In this document: piece by piece, positions 44,103 to 52,613 of the stretch | Numbering within the stretch: position 1 is the first letter of the stretch | Layout of the letters: every line of letters starts with the position of its first letter | Source of the DNA: Prevotella melaninogenica ATCC 25845 | GTDB lineage: Bacteria; Bacteroidota; Bacteroidia; Bacteroidales; Bacteroidaceae | Assembly: GCF_000144405.1 (NCBI RefSeq) | Contig: NC_014370.1 | Coordinates: 1,183,501 to 1,247,500, forward strand | DNA: 64,000 nucleotides | Direction of reading: 5' to 3' | Translations under genes and position numbers: made by a program | Notes under the pieces: model-generated | What the model was told of the DNA's origin: nothing | Databases searched by the model: none | What the model saw: the letters and a program-made list of their open reading frames with translations, nothing else

Positions 44103-44158
44103 TTGACCTGCGTCAATAAGATTGACACGTATCAATCCCGCTATTTGACATATATCAA
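44103..44158. promoter_or_regulatory. Three Fnr/Crp-type palindromes
   Basis: TTGACCTGCGTCAA (44103-44116), TTGACACGTATCAA (44122-44135) and TTGACATATATCAA (44145-44158) all match TTGAY-N4-RTCAA, close to the Fnr consensus TTGAT-N4-ATCAA. They lie between the small-gene promoter and aguA, centres 19 and 23 bases apart. Confidence 0.65.
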
Positions 44159-44247
44159 CCCATGCGTGCCTTTATATCAACATCCTCTAAACGAATATAT
44201 TATAATAAAAAAGAAGACGGAAAGACAAGTATCACATTTTCTTTTCT

Positions 44248-44255
44248 TATCTTTG
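44248..44255 (+). promoter_or_regulatory. -7 box immediately before aguA
   Basis: TATCTTTG ends 4 bases before the ATG at 44260, so the transcript should begin at or next to the start codon (leaderless). Confidence 0.6.
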
Positions 44256-44259
44256 CACT

Positions 44260-45327
44260 ATGAACACAAACGAAAATCATAGCTTTCGATTACCTGCAGA
44301 GTGGGAACCACAAAGCGGAGTTATACTGATATGGCCGCACGAAGATACTGATTGGCGTCCTTATCTTGAGGAGATTACTGAAGTTTATCTCCAGATGGCA
44401 GATGCTATTACCCGATACGAGGCATTGCTTATCACAGCACGTGAAACAGAAATGGTAAGTTCCTTACTGAAAGGAAGGCTGACAGAGGAACAGATGAAAC
44501 GTGTAACGCTCTTTACTTGTGACAATAATGACACTTGGGCACGAGACGTTGCACCGATTTCGCTCATAGCAAACAAAGCATCGAAAGATAGTTTCCATCC
44601 CCTTCGTCTACTTGACTTCTGTTTCAATGGATGGGGTGAGAAGTTTGCAGCAGAAAAGGATAATAGAATCAATCGTCAGCTTCACGAGGCAGGACTCCTC
44701 CAAGGAGTATTAGAAAACCACAAGGATTTTGTATTGGAAGGTGGTTCGATAGAAAGCGATGGAAGCCATACACTCTTTACAACAACGAGTTGTCTGATGG
44801 CACCACATCGTAATCAACCTCTCACACAAGAGGATATAGACAAGCAATTACGCCTTTTCTTTCCAAATGTAGAGCGAGTTATATGGTTAGATTATGGTCA
44901 GTTAGCAGGTGATGATACAGACGGACATATTGATACTATCGTACGTATTGCACCAAATGACACCTTATTATATATAGGATGTGACGATAAGGAGGATGAG
45001 CATTATGAGGACTTCCAACTCTTAGAGGAACAGCTAAAACAGCTCCGCACACAGAAAGGTGAGCCTTATCGCCTACTTCGTCTCCCTATGCCTGATGCTA
45101 TCTATGATGATGACGAGCGTTTGCCTGCAACACACGCAAACTTCCTTATCATCAATGGAGCTGTACTTGTTCCAACCTACAACCAACCCGAAAAGGACAA
45201 AGAAGCTTTGGACACAATTCAAGAAGCTTTCCCTGATCGTGAAATCATAGGTATTGACAGCCGTACTATTATCAGACAGCATGGTTCCATACACTGTCTG
45301 ACAATGCAGCTACCAGCAAACGGATAA
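44260..45327 (+). CDS. aguA: Agmatine deiminase
   Basis: A 355-residue guanidine-modifying enzyme turning agmatine into N-carbamoylputrescine and ammonia. The N-terminal RLPAEWEPQSGVILIWPHED and the Asp/His sites in TWARDVAPIS and GDDTDGHIDTIVRIA are conserved. The catalytic Cys is in QHGSIHCLTMQLP near the end. The family also holds peptidylarginine deiminase, but the lack of a signal peptide and the adjacent aguB support the agmatine enzyme. It is the first of two genes making putrescine. Confidence 0.92.
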   Translation: MNTNENHSFRLPAEWEPQSGVILIWPHEDTDWRPYLEEITEVYLQMADAITRYEALLITARETEMVSSLLKGRLTEEQMKRVTLFTCDNNDTWARDVAPISLIANKASKDSFHPLRLLDFCFNGWGEKFAAEKDNRINRQLHEAGLLQGVLENHKDFVLEGGSIESDGSHTLFTTTSCLMAPHRNQPLTQEDIDKQLRLFFPNVERVIWLDYGQLAGDDTDGHIDTIVRIAPNDTLLYIGCDDKEDEHYEDFQLLEEQLKQLRTQKGEPYRLLRLPMPDAIYDDDERLPATHANFLIINGAVLVPTYNQPEKDKEALDTIQEAFPDREIIGIDSRTIIRQHGSIHCLTMQLPANG

Positions 45328-45414
45328 AACCACTCTTCGTTTGAGTTGGTAACAAATGGAATAGTAATAAAAGAATACAGAACAATAAACATAAACAGGG
45401 CTAACACCTTTATT

Positions 45415-46299
45415 ATGAGAGAACTTAAAATAGGCTTTCTACAACAACATAATGTTGAGGATATCAAAAACAATATAGAGCGATTGGCTGAGGGAATTAC
45501 AAACTTAGCACAACGTGGTGCGGAACTTGTTATCCTCCAAGAACTGCACAATTCACTTTATTTCTGTCAGACAGAAGATGTGAATAAGTTTGACTTGGCT
45601 GAGACTATACCGGGTCCCTCTACTGGCTTTTATGGTGAGTTGGCACGTGAACTGGGTATTGTCATTGTGACATCACTTTTTGAAAAACGTGCACCAGGAC
45701 TTTATCATAACACAGCCGTAGTGATAGAGAAGGATGGTAGTATTGCTGGTAAATATCGCAAGATGCATATTCCAGATGACCCAGCTTACTATGAGAAGTT
45801 CTACTTCACACCAGGTGACCTCGGATTTCATCCAATTGATACAAGCGTAGGACGCCTTGGTGTACTTGTATGCTGGGATCAGTGGTATCCCGAAGCAGCC
45901 CGTCTAATGGCATTGCAAGGTGCAGATATGCTTATCTACCCTACAGCTATTGGCTACGAAAGTAGTGATACAGACGAGGAAAAACAGCGTCAGCGTGAAG
46001 CTTGGACAACAGTCATGCGTGGTCATGCCGTTGCTAACGGTTTGCCAGTAATCGCTGTAAACCGTGTCGGTCATGAACCCGACCCAAGCGAGCAAACTCA
46101 AGGTATTCAGTTCTGGGGAAGCAGTTTTGTTGCTGGACCACAGGGAGAACTACTCTATCGCGCTTGTGACAACGATGAGGACAGTGTTATTCTCAGCATC
46201 AACCTCGACCATAGCGAGAATGTACGCCGTTGGTGGCCTTTCTTGCGTGACAGAAGAATCGATGAGTATGGGGAGATAACTAAAAGGTTTATAGATTAA
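45415..46299 (+). CDS. aguB: N-carbamoylputrescine amidase
   Basis: A 294-residue nitrilase-superfamily enzyme converting N-carbamoylputrescine to putrescine. The start at 45415 is ATG and gives MRELKIGFLQQHN, the normal family start; the longer frame opens with TTG. The Glu-Lys-Cys triad is in VILQELHNSLYF, KYRKMHIPDDP and VLVCWDQWYPEAARL. It lies 87 bases after aguA. Together they make polyamines from arginine-derived agmatine; arginine decarboxylase is not in the window. Confidence 0.94.
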   Translation: MRELKIGFLQQHNVEDIKNNIERLAEGITNLAQRGAELVILQELHNSLYFCQTEDVNKFDLAETIPGPSTGFYGELARELGIVIVTSLFEKRAPGLYHNTAVVIEKDGSIAGKYRKMHIPDDPAYYEKFYFTPGDLGFHPIDTSVGRLGVLVCWDQWYPEAARLMALQGADMLIYPTAIGYESSDTDEEKQRQREAWTTVMRGHAVANGLPVIAVNRVGHEPDPSEQTQGIQFWGSSFVAGPQGELLYRACDNDEDSVILSINLDHSENVRRWWPFLRDRRIDEYGEITKRFID

Positions 46300-46574
46300 A
46301 ACCTTCGCCTAACTCTTCCGAAGGAGGGGAAAAGCTCCACCACTCTCCAGAATCAACGGTCACTCACTGAAGGGAAGTAATGAGAGAGGGAGTCTTAACG
46401 GAATAAAAGATTCTCTCTTTATTAATAATTACAGCTTGATAGGACTTAAATAAGGTTCATCCGACATTTCGAGTGATGAACCATAAGCTCTTATATTCAT
46501 ATAGTTACGAAGTAATAGCCTCCACTAAAAGCCTATAAAAAGCCATTTTATAAAAACAAAAAATCATAATTCAA
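46300..46574. other. Intergenic region after aguB with one half of a MITE end
   Basis: GGTTCATCCGACATTTCGAG followed by TGATGAA at about 46453-46478 resembles the terminal repeat of the MITE-like family. No partner end was found. GC-rich imperfect repeats follow the aguB stop. Confidence 0.5.
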
Positions 46575-46838
46575 GCTTTTCTAAAGTCGACGTTGCCGAA
46601 CTGCTGTGCGACATCGTTAAATCCTTTTATATAAAGCTGTTATTAATGGAGATATGATGCCATTTGCTCATTTGCATTTAATATCGGAGTTGGAAGAGGA
46701 TTTCCTTCTTCCGAATTTTTGAAAGAACTAAATAAAGGGCACTATGATGGGACACTGATGCTCCATTGGAGACGTCCAAGCGAAATAATAGGGAGAAGGA
46801 AAAAAGAGGTTGAATTGTTTAATCATGGAGTATACTAG
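46575..46838 (+). pseudogene. GH24 phage-type lysozyme remnant (C-terminal part, frameshifted)
   Basis: Two frames together read like the second half of a T4/lambda-type muramidase. FSKVDVAELLCDIVKSFY is in one frame. In another comes RYDAICSFAFNIGVGRGF, then SSEFLKELNKGHYDGTLMLH and SEIIGRRKKEVELFNHGVY, ending with TAG at 46836. The pattern DA-SFAFN-G-G, SS-L, GR-R-E-LF is the GH24 C-terminal signature. The N-terminal part with the catalytic Glu is absent and the frame shifts near 46640. It ends 2 bases before a lipoprotein gene. Confidence 0.65.
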
Positions 46839-46840
46839 AA

Positions 46841-47227
46841 ATGAGAATGAAAATGTTAATTTTAATTGGCTTCATCACCGTAAGTTGTACATCAGTACCT
46901 AACAAGAAGTGTATTGTACAAAAAAATCAAGTAAGAGTCATAAAAACAGAGAAATCTACAGCATTCAAGTATTTACAAGGTATTTGGATAATACCACATG
47001 CAGCTGATATACGAATTGTTTTCAAAAATGACTCTACTTTTGAGTTTCATGATTATAACTCAATCAAAGATTCTATAGAGATTTTAAAAGGTATATATGT
47101 ATTAAATAATGATCAACTTACACTTAGATATACTGATAGACCTCAACAGAAGTTTATCTATCACTTTGGCAGATATGAGGACGAGCGTTATATTAGAAAA
47201 GGAAAGTACTATTTTGTAAAACAATAA
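46841..47227 (+). CDS. Small lipoprotein beside the lysozyme remnant
   Basis: A 128-residue protein with lipoprotein signal MRMKMLILIGFITVSC (Cys16). The mature part alternates strands (WIIPHAADIRIVFKNDSTFE, YVLNNDQLTLRYTD) like a small beta-barrel or lipocalin-type fold such as the META/lysozyme-inhibitor group, a likeness only. It begins 2 bases after the lysozyme fragment, so the two were once co-translated. A lysozyme-linked immunity or spanin-like part is a guess. Confidence 0.65.
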   Translation: MRMKMLILIGFITVSCTSVPNKKCIVQKNQVRVIKTEKSTAFKYLQGIWIIPHAADIRIVFKNDSTFEFHDYNSIKDSIEILKGIYVLNNDQLTLRYTDRPQQKFIYHFGRYEDERYIRKGKYYFVKQ

Positions 47228-47426
47228 GTCACGACTTGAGAGTGATTTAATCCCCCCCCTTTCGGGGCAGGGGTATTTGTGGTACAAATGGTAATTTGTG
47301 GTACAAAGACACACCTTGCCAGTATAAAGAAAGAGAAAGTTTGTTATGTTCCATAAAGTAACCTTTCTGGGGTGCTTTTAATAGACGAGAGTTCAAAGTT
47401 CAAAAAGTAAGTCAAGAGATAAGTTT

Positions 47427-47681
47427 GGGCCTTCAGTATTTTGGAGTGATAGTGTTTAATATCTGATTATCAATAACTTTTATAATTTAAACACTTTTAT
47501 ATCCCCTTTGTTTACTGATATTAAAGAATACAAAGTACTAATTTAAAGGTTACGAAAGTTGTTGTTGTATCACATGGGTTATACACGCTATAAAACGCTT
47601 ATAATGAATTATTTACAAATCTTCTTTACTAACAAGTGGCATAAAGGAAATTATCGCATCACTCCAAATTTCGGAAGAGCC
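47427..47681 (+). mobile_element. MITE-like element, copy 3 (255 bp, different interior)
   Basis: Left end GGGCCTTCAGTATTTTGGAG then TGAT; right end ATCACTCCAAATTTCGGAAG then AGCC. These are the same terminal repeats as copies 1 and 2, but the interior is AT rich and unrelated, without CGGAGG motifs. Confidence 0.7.
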
Positions 47682-47762
47682 TTAAATAACATCTCCTTCC
47701 ACACGGAATATGATAATAAGTAGAACTTATCTAACAAGATAGTGCGACTTAATATGCCATCC

Positions 47763-47812
47763 GCACCATTGGTGTTTACCATGAGCACCACACGTGCTGA
47801 GCATCAACACAT
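47763..47812. repeat. Cluster 4 of palindromic modules
   Basis: CGCACCATTGGTGTTTACC, ATGAGCACCACACGTGCTGA and GCATCAACACATAGG. Confidence 0.72.
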
Positions 47813-47846
47813 AGGCTGGATATGGATTGAGAGTTGCAATTGTTAT

Positions 47847-47898
47847 ACAAAAAGAGCCATACCAAACTTATTTTTAGAGTTTGATATGGCTCTTTTTT
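47847..47898. terminator. Terminator of asnA
   Basis: AAAAAGAGCCATA...AAACT pairs with AGTTT...TATGGCTCTTTTTT around TATTTTTAG. It works for the minus-strand asnA and also has a T tract on the plus strand. Confidence 0.87.
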
Positions 47899-47925
47899 AG
47901 TTCTATAAATATAATATGTAAGCTT

Positions 47926-48963
47926 CTAAATCAACGGCATTCCTGCCTCTTCGCACTCTCTTCTCATTTCTTCTGGCCAGATACTTGCTTGTATCTCACC
48001 AATATGCGCCTTGTGCAACATTATCATACAAAGACGGCTCTGTCCGATACCGCCACCAATACATAACGGCAGTTTGTCTGAGAGTAACTGCTGATGGAAG
48101 AAGAGTTGCTGACGTTCTTCTTGCTTCTCTATCGTCAACTGACGGAGTAAGGCAGTCTTATCCACACGGACACCCATAGACGAAAGTTCTATACTACGAT
48201 CTAAGATAGGGTACCAAATGAGAATATCACCATTCAAGCCAGTCTTACCATCTTCTGCAACAGTTGACCAGTCATCATAATCAGCAGCACGTCCATCGTG
48301 CTTCTCACCATTACTTAATCTACAACCAATACCCTCAATAAACACCGCACCATACTTCTTACAAACCTCATCTTCACGTTCTTTTGCTGTCATTGTAGGA
48401 TACATATCCAACAAATCTTGCGCATGAATAAAATGAATTGTCTGTGGAAGGAAGGGTTCTAACTGAGGATAGGTCTCACAAGTAAGGAACTCTGTACGAA
48501 GGATAGCAGCATAAATACGACGAACGACATTCTCTAAAAAGCTACGTGTTCTATCGCCTTCGGTGATAACCGCCTCCCAATCCCATTGGTCAACATAAAG
48601 TGAATGAAGGTTGTCTAATTCTTCATCGGCTCGAATAGCATTCATATCTGTATAGACACCATAGCCCGGTTGAATGTCATAGTCAGCCAACGTCAGTCGT
48701 TTCCACTTTGCCAGAGAGTGTACTACCTCAGCCTCAGCTTCTCCCAAGTCCTTAATCGGAAAGGAAACAGGACGTTCAACACCATTCAAGTCATCATTGA
48801 TACCTAATCCTTTCAACACGAACAACGGTGCTGTAACACGACTTAGTCGTAATTCGGTAGCTAAGTTCTGCTGAAAAAACTCCTTTATAAGTTTGATACC
48901 CTGCTCGGTTTGACGTTTGCCAAGTACTGCTTTATATCCTTCTGGCTTTATCAGTTGACTCAT
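47926..48963 (-). CDS. asnA: Aspartate-ammonia ligase (asparagine synthetase A)
   Basis: A 345-residue class-II-tRNA-synthetase-like enzyme making asparagine from aspartate, ammonia and ATP. Matching segments are GIKLIKEFFQQNLATELRLS, APLFV with ELNDDLNGVERPVSF-like GINDDLNGVERPVSF, VHSLAKWKRLTLADY, DMNAIRADEELDNLHSLYVD and CIGGGIGQSRLCMIM at the end. It is close to the usual 330-residue family length. It stands alone with its own terminator and a minus-strand -7 box TACCTTTG at 49010-49017. Confidence 0.95.
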   Translation of the reverse strand: MSQLIKPEGYKAVLGKRQTEQGIKLIKEFFQQNLATELRLSRVTAPLFVLKGLGINDDLNGVERPVSFPIKDLGEAEAEVVHSLAKWKRLTLADYDIQPGYGVYTDMNAIRADEELDNLHSLYVDQWDWEAVITEGDRTRSFLENVVRRIYAAILRTEFLTCETYPQLEPFLPQTIHFIHAQDLLDMYPTMTAKEREDEVCKKYGAVFIEGIGCRLSNGEKHDGRAADYDDWSTVAEDGKTGLNGDILIWYPILDRSIELSSMGVRVDKTALLRQLTIEKQEERQQLFFHQQLLSDKLPLCIGGGIGQSRLCMIMLHKAHIGEIQASIWPEEMRRECEEAGMPLI

Positions 48964-49200
48964 TATGGTTCCTTTCTTTTTATGGTTTATCAGTTATTTC
49001 AATTGCACACAAAGGTATATATTTATTATCAAACTGAGAAACAAACATCGCCTTAATCTTACAAAATAACATATTTCATCTACTAATTGCAACTTTATGA
49101 TAGTTTACATCTGATATTCCCACTTGTTATAAAGGATATTACTAAGTTTTGAAAACATCACTTCTATATCATAAACTTTAACAAGAATGTTTACTGTTCG

Positions 49201-49232
49201 TTTGGAATTATGCAAACTTTACTGTATCTTTG
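49201..49232 (+). promoter_or_regulatory. Promoter of tRNA-Arg
   Basis: TTTG (49201-49204), 20 bases, TATCTTTG (49225-49232): exact consensus, 12 bases before the tRNA. Confidence 0.85.
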
Positions 49233-49243
49233 CACAATCATTA

Positions 49244-49317
49244 GGCTCCGTAGCTTAGCTGAATAGAGCGTCAGATTCCGGTTCTGAAGGTCTTGGGTTT
49301 GAATCCCAACGGAGTCA
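49244..49317 (+). tRNA. tRNA-Arg (anticodon CCG)
   Basis: The acceptor stem GGCTCCG pairs with CGGAGTC (49310-49316), one G-T pair. The D arm is TAGCTTAGCTGAATAGAGC. The anticodon stem TCAGA/TCTGA flanks TTCCGGT, with CCG at 49278-49280. The T arm is TTGGG TTTGAAT CCCAA. CCA is not encoded. Two degenerate copies of its 3' two-thirds follow. Confidence 0.96.
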
Positions 49318-49318
49318 C

Positions 49319-49406
49319 AAAAAGTGACAACTTTCTGATGACATTTAGCTGAATGAGGTTAGAAAAATGTTCTGAAGGTCTTGGATTTGAATCCCAACGG
49401 AGTCAC
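49319..49406 (+). repeat. tRNA-Arg-derived degenerate repeat, copy 1
   Basis: Begins AAAAAGTGACA, then TTTAGCTGAATGAGG, a damaged anticodon arm (AGAAAAATGTTCTGAAGGTC), T arm TTGGATTTGAATCCCAA and CGGAGTCAC. The 5' acceptor half and a usable anticodon are lost. Confidence 0.85.
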
Positions 49407-49433
49407 GAAAAAGTGGCAAAACTCCCTAATAGA

Positions 49434-49528
49434 GTCACTAAAAAGTGACAGTTCTTTGATGACATTTAGCTGAATGAGGTCAGAAAAATGTTCTGAAGGT
49501 CTTGGGGTCTGAATCCCAACGGAGTCAC
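49434..49528 (+). repeat. tRNA-Arg-derived degenerate repeat, copy 2
   Basis: Same layout as copy 1 and nearly identical, with T arm CTTGGGGTCTGAATCCCAA. A shorter 3'-end scrap (AACTCCCTAATAGAGTCAC) precedes it and another (AACTCCCGATGGAGTCA) follows at 49544-49560. Confidence 0.85.
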
Positions 49529-49569
49529 AAAAAGAAGAAACAGAACTCCCGATGGAGTCATAGATTGTA

Positions 49570-49612
49570 ACAAAGGATGTATGGTTGTTTACTGTTCATC
49601 CTTTTTTTGTTC
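49570..49612 (+). terminator. Terminator of the tRNA-Arg transcript
   Basis: AAAGGATG (49572-49579) pairs with CATCCTTT (49597-49604), followed by TTTTG. The transcript from the promoter at 49225 would be about 370 bases and include both degenerate repeats. Confidence 0.75.
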
Positions 49613-49660
49613 AACCGCGTTAGCTCAGAAATCGAATAATTCATCTTAAAAGAATAGAGT

Positions 49661-50848
49661 ATGCAAAAGAAAATCAAAATTGGACTACTACCACGTGTTA
49701 TCATTGCCATACTACTTGGCCTATTCCTTGGCTATTATCTCCCAGACCCAGCAGTAAGGGTTTTTCTGACATTCAATAGTATTTTCAGTCAGTTCCTTGG
49801 CTTTATGATACCACTGATTATCATTGGATTGGTAACGCCTGCTATTGCAGGAATCGGAAAAGGAGCTGGTAAGTTATTGCTTGCAACAGTAGCGATAGCC
49901 TATGTAGACACGATTGTAGCAGGTGGCTTGTCCTACGGAACAGGAACATGGTTATTCCCTTCTATGATTGCTTCTACAGGAGGAGCAATACCACATATTG
50001 ACAAGGCAACAGAACTTACACCTTACTTTACTATCAATATTCCTGCAATGGTTGACGTGATGAGTAGTTTAGTTTTCTCATTCATTGCTGGATTGGGTAT
50101 TGCATATGGTGGTTTGCGCACAATGGAGACTCTCTTTAATGAGTTCAAAACCGTTATTGAGAAAGTGATAGAGAAGGCTATTATCCCTCTCCTACCCCTT
50201 TATATCTTTGGAGTCTTCCTCAGTATGACCCATAACGGACAGGCGCGACAGGTGCTCTTGGTGTTCTCACAGATTATCATTGTTATCCTCGTCCTTCATG
50301 TTCTCATCCTTATCTATGAGTTCTGTATTGCAGGTGCTATCGTTAAGCATAATCCTTTCAGACTACTGTGGAACATGTTGCCAGCTTACCTGACTGCATT
50401 AGGTACAAGTTCGTCTGCAGCAACAATTCCTGTAACACTGAAGCAAACAGTGAAGAATGGTGTCAGCGAAGAGGTAGCAGGATTTGTCGTACCACTTTGT
50501 GCAACAATTCACCTCAGTGGTAGTGCAATGAAGATCACAGCTTGTGCTTTGACAATCTGTATGTTAACAGACCTACCACACGACCCAGGACTATTCATTT
50601 ACTTTATCCTCATGCTTGCCATTATTATGGTAGCAGCTCCTGGTGTACCTGGTGGAGCAATTATGGCAGCCTTAGCACCTTTATCAAGTATCTTGGGTTT
50701 TAACGAAGAGGCACAAGCATTAATGATTGCCTTGTACATAGCTATGGACAGCTTCGGTACAGCTTGCAACGTAACAGGCGATGGAGCTATAGCCCTTGCA
50801 GTCAATAAATTCTTTGGAAAGAAAAAAGAAACAACTGTTCTTTCTTAA
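49661..50848 (+). CDS. Dicarboxylate/amino acid:cation symporter
   Basis: A 395-residue inner membrane transporter of the DAACS family (PF00375). It has about eight hydrophobic helices and two re-entrant loops. The serine-rich loop is TALGTSSSAATIPVTLKQ and the second signature is PLCATIHLSGSAMKITACAL, followed by GVPGGAIMAALAPLSSILGF and MDSFGTACNVTGDGAIALAV. It takes up Glu, Asp, Ser or C4-dicarboxylates with sodium or protons. The substrate is not decided; the NMxG sodium motif is altered to CNVTGDG. Confidence 0.92.
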   Translation: MQKKIKIGLLPRVIIAILLGLFLGYYLPDPAVRVFLTFNSIFSQFLGFMIPLIIIGLVTPAIAGIGKGAGKLLLATVAIAYVDTIVAGGLSYGTGTWLFPSMIASTGGAIPHIDKATELTPYFTINIPAMVDVMSSLVFSFIAGLGIAYGGLRTMETLFNEFKTVIEKVIEKAIIPLLPLYIFGVFLSMTHNGQARQVLLVFSQIIIVILVLHVLILIYEFCIAGAIVKHNPFRLLWNMLPAYLTALGTSSSAATIPVTLKQTVKNGVSEEVAGFVVPLCATIHLSGSAMKITACALTICMLTDLPHDPGLFIYFILMLAIIMVAAPGVPGGAIMAALAPLSSILGFNEEAQALMIALYIAMDSFGTACNVTGDGAIALAVNKFFGKKKETTVLS

Positions 50849-50899
50849 GGAATGCAATAGCTTGTGAGGTTTAGGATATGAAACTATATAAAACAAGAG

Positions 50900-50983
50900 T
50901 TGCTGTCACTTCCGTCAGTCGCGACAAAGATATAACTAATTAGTTTACAATAAGTTCATGCCAAATGTTAAAATGACAGCAAA
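50900..50983 (-). repeat. TTTGCTGTCA repeat, copy 4
   Basis: Reverse orientation: it ends ATGTTAAAATGACAGCAAA and begins TTGCTGTCACTTCCGTCAG. It shares the centre ATAACTAATTAGTTTA with copy 3. Confidence 0.82.
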
Positions 50984-51172
50984 GGGAATAAAAACTAAAC
51001 TCATGGAATGTATAGTAATATCCTATTCAGCATAATAAGAAATCCTAAAAAGAAACAGCAGATGCTCTATCATTAGGCATTCTCAAAATTAAATAGTATC
51101 TTTGCAAATGACAGACTGCAATTAGCAGCACTGACACAGCAAAAAGATATACAACTAAATATCCGTAACATC
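50984..51172 (+). promoter_or_regulatory. Upstream region of pepT with a -7 box
   Basis: TATCTTTG at 51097-51104 gives a leader of about 65 bases. No clear -33 box or other signal. Confidence 0.55.
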
Positions 51173-52396
51173 ATGGAAATAGTAGAAAGATTTATTAACT
51201 ACACCAAGTTTGACACACAGTCGGCTGAAGATTCAGAGACAGTGCCAAGTACACCGAAGCAACTCATCTTTGCGAAATATCTCAAGGAGGAACTTGAGCG
51301 TGAAGGATTGAAAGATGTAGAAATGGACGAGATGGGCTATATCTACGCCACTCTCCCTGCCAATACAAAGAAGAAGATTCCTACAATCGGTTTCATTTCT
51401 CACTACGACACAGCACTTGATGCAAGTGGTGCTAATGTGAACGCCCGTATCGTAGAGAACTACGATGGCGGTGATATACAACTGAATCCTAATATGGTCA
51501 GCTCTCCACGAATGTTCCCAGAGCTTTTAGAGCATAAGGGAGAAGATCTCATCGTAACAGACGGTACAACCCTATTGGGTGCTGATGATAAAGCAGGTAT
51601 TGCAGAGATTGTACAAGCGATGTGCTTCCTCCGCGACCATGATGAGATTGAGCATGGTGACATCCGTATTGCTTTCAACCCAGACGAAGAGATTGGTATG
51701 GGTGCACATCACTTTGATGTAGAGAAGTTTGGCTGCGAATGGGGCTATACCATTGATGGTGGCGACCTCGGTGAGCTTGAATATGAGAACTTCAATGCTG
51801 CTGGTGCTAAAGTGTTTATCCATGGCGTAAGCGTTCATACAGGTTATGCTAAGGGGAAGATGGTAAACGCCAGTCGTTTAGCATGTGAGTTCAATAACAT
51901 GATTCCAGAGACAGAGATTCCAGAAGAGACTGAAGGTTATCAAGGTTTCTATCACCTCATCGGTATTGAGAGTCGCTGTGAAGAAGCTAAACTCAGCTAT
52001 ATCATCCGTGACCACGACCGTGAGCATTTCGAAGACCGCAAGCGTTTCATGGAGAACTGCGTGAAGAAGATGAATGAGAAGTATGGTGAAGGAACTGTTG
52101 AACTGAAGATGAACGACCAGTACTATAACATGAAGGAGAAGATTGATCCTAACATGCATGTTATTGAGTTAGTTCTTCAGGCTATGCAGCAGGCAAATGT
52201 AGCTCCAAAGGTACAGCCTATCCGTGGTGGTACGGACGGTGCACAGCTTTCATTCAAGGGCCTTCCTTGTCCAAACATCTTTGCAGGTGGCGTAAACTTC
52301 CATGGTCCATACGAATTTGTTTCAGTTCAGGTAATGGAGAAAGCTATGCAGGTTATCATTAATATCTGCCGACTAACGGCTGAGTTTAATGATTAA
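51173..52396 (+). CDS. pepT: Peptidase T (tripeptide aminopeptidase)
   Basis: A 407-residue M20 dizinc peptidase removing the N-terminal residue of tripeptides. Zinc ligands are in [14 protein letters not shown] (His, and the catalytic Asp), [14 protein letters not shown] (Asp), [13 protein letters not shown] (Glu pair), [13 protein letters not shown] and the late His of FHGPYEFV. The dimerisation domain lies at about residues 210-325. Length is the family norm. It fits the peptide-based metabolism also shown by the M24 and PepC enzymes. Confidence 0.95.
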   Translation: MEIVERFINYTKFDTQSAEDSETVPSTPKQLIFAKYLKEELEREGLKDVEMDEMGYIYATLPANTKKKIPTIGFISHYDTALDASGANVNARIVENYDGGDIQLNPNMVSSPRMFPELLEHKGEDLIVTDGTTLLGADDKAGIAEIVQAMCFLRDHDEIEHGDIRIAFNPDEEIGMGAHHFDVEKFGCEWGYTIDGGDLGELEYENFNAAGAKVFIHGVSVHTGYAKGKMVNASRLACEFNNMIPETEIPEETEGYQGFYHLIGIESRCEEAKLSYIIRDHDREHFEDRKRFMENCVKKMNEKYGEGTVELKMNDQYYNMKEKIDPNMHVIELVLQAMQQANVAPKVQPIRGGTDGAQLSFKGLPCPNIFAGGVNFHGPYEFVSVQVMEKAMQVIINICRLTAEFND

Positions 52397-52430
52397 CTAC
52401 AGAAAATCAATTAGTTAAAGATATCGTACC

Positions 52431-52492
52431 GGAGTTAAACCAACACTTTTATGAACTATATATTTATGTTGGTTTAACTCCTTTTCTTTTAA
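52431..52492 (+). terminator. Terminator of pepT
   Basis: GGAGTTAAACCAACA (52431-52445) pairs perfectly with TGTTGGTTTAACTCC (52467-52481), then TTTTCTTTT. Confidence 0.94.
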
Positions 52493-52613
52493 CTATGAGA
52501 TTTTCAACTATAACCCACCTCTCCCACAAACAACACATACAAGATTACTCATAATAAGGTATTGGTTTAACATCCAACTACCCCACTAACTCCTCTAACT
52601 CCATAAAATATTT

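Larger units (their letters stand above)
47228..47848. other. Gene-free region between the lipoprotein gene and asnA
   Basis: It holds a run of C and T after the lipoprotein gene (about 47252), a near-tandem GGTACAAATGGTAATTTG / GGTAC pair at 47280-47306, MITE copy 3 and module cluster 4. Nothing coding. Confidence 0.55.

Noticed and set aside
49613..49640. Second tRNA after the tRNA-Arg array (CGCGTTAGCTCAG)
   Set aside because: It looks like a tRNA D-arm piece, but no anticodon arm or 3' half follows.
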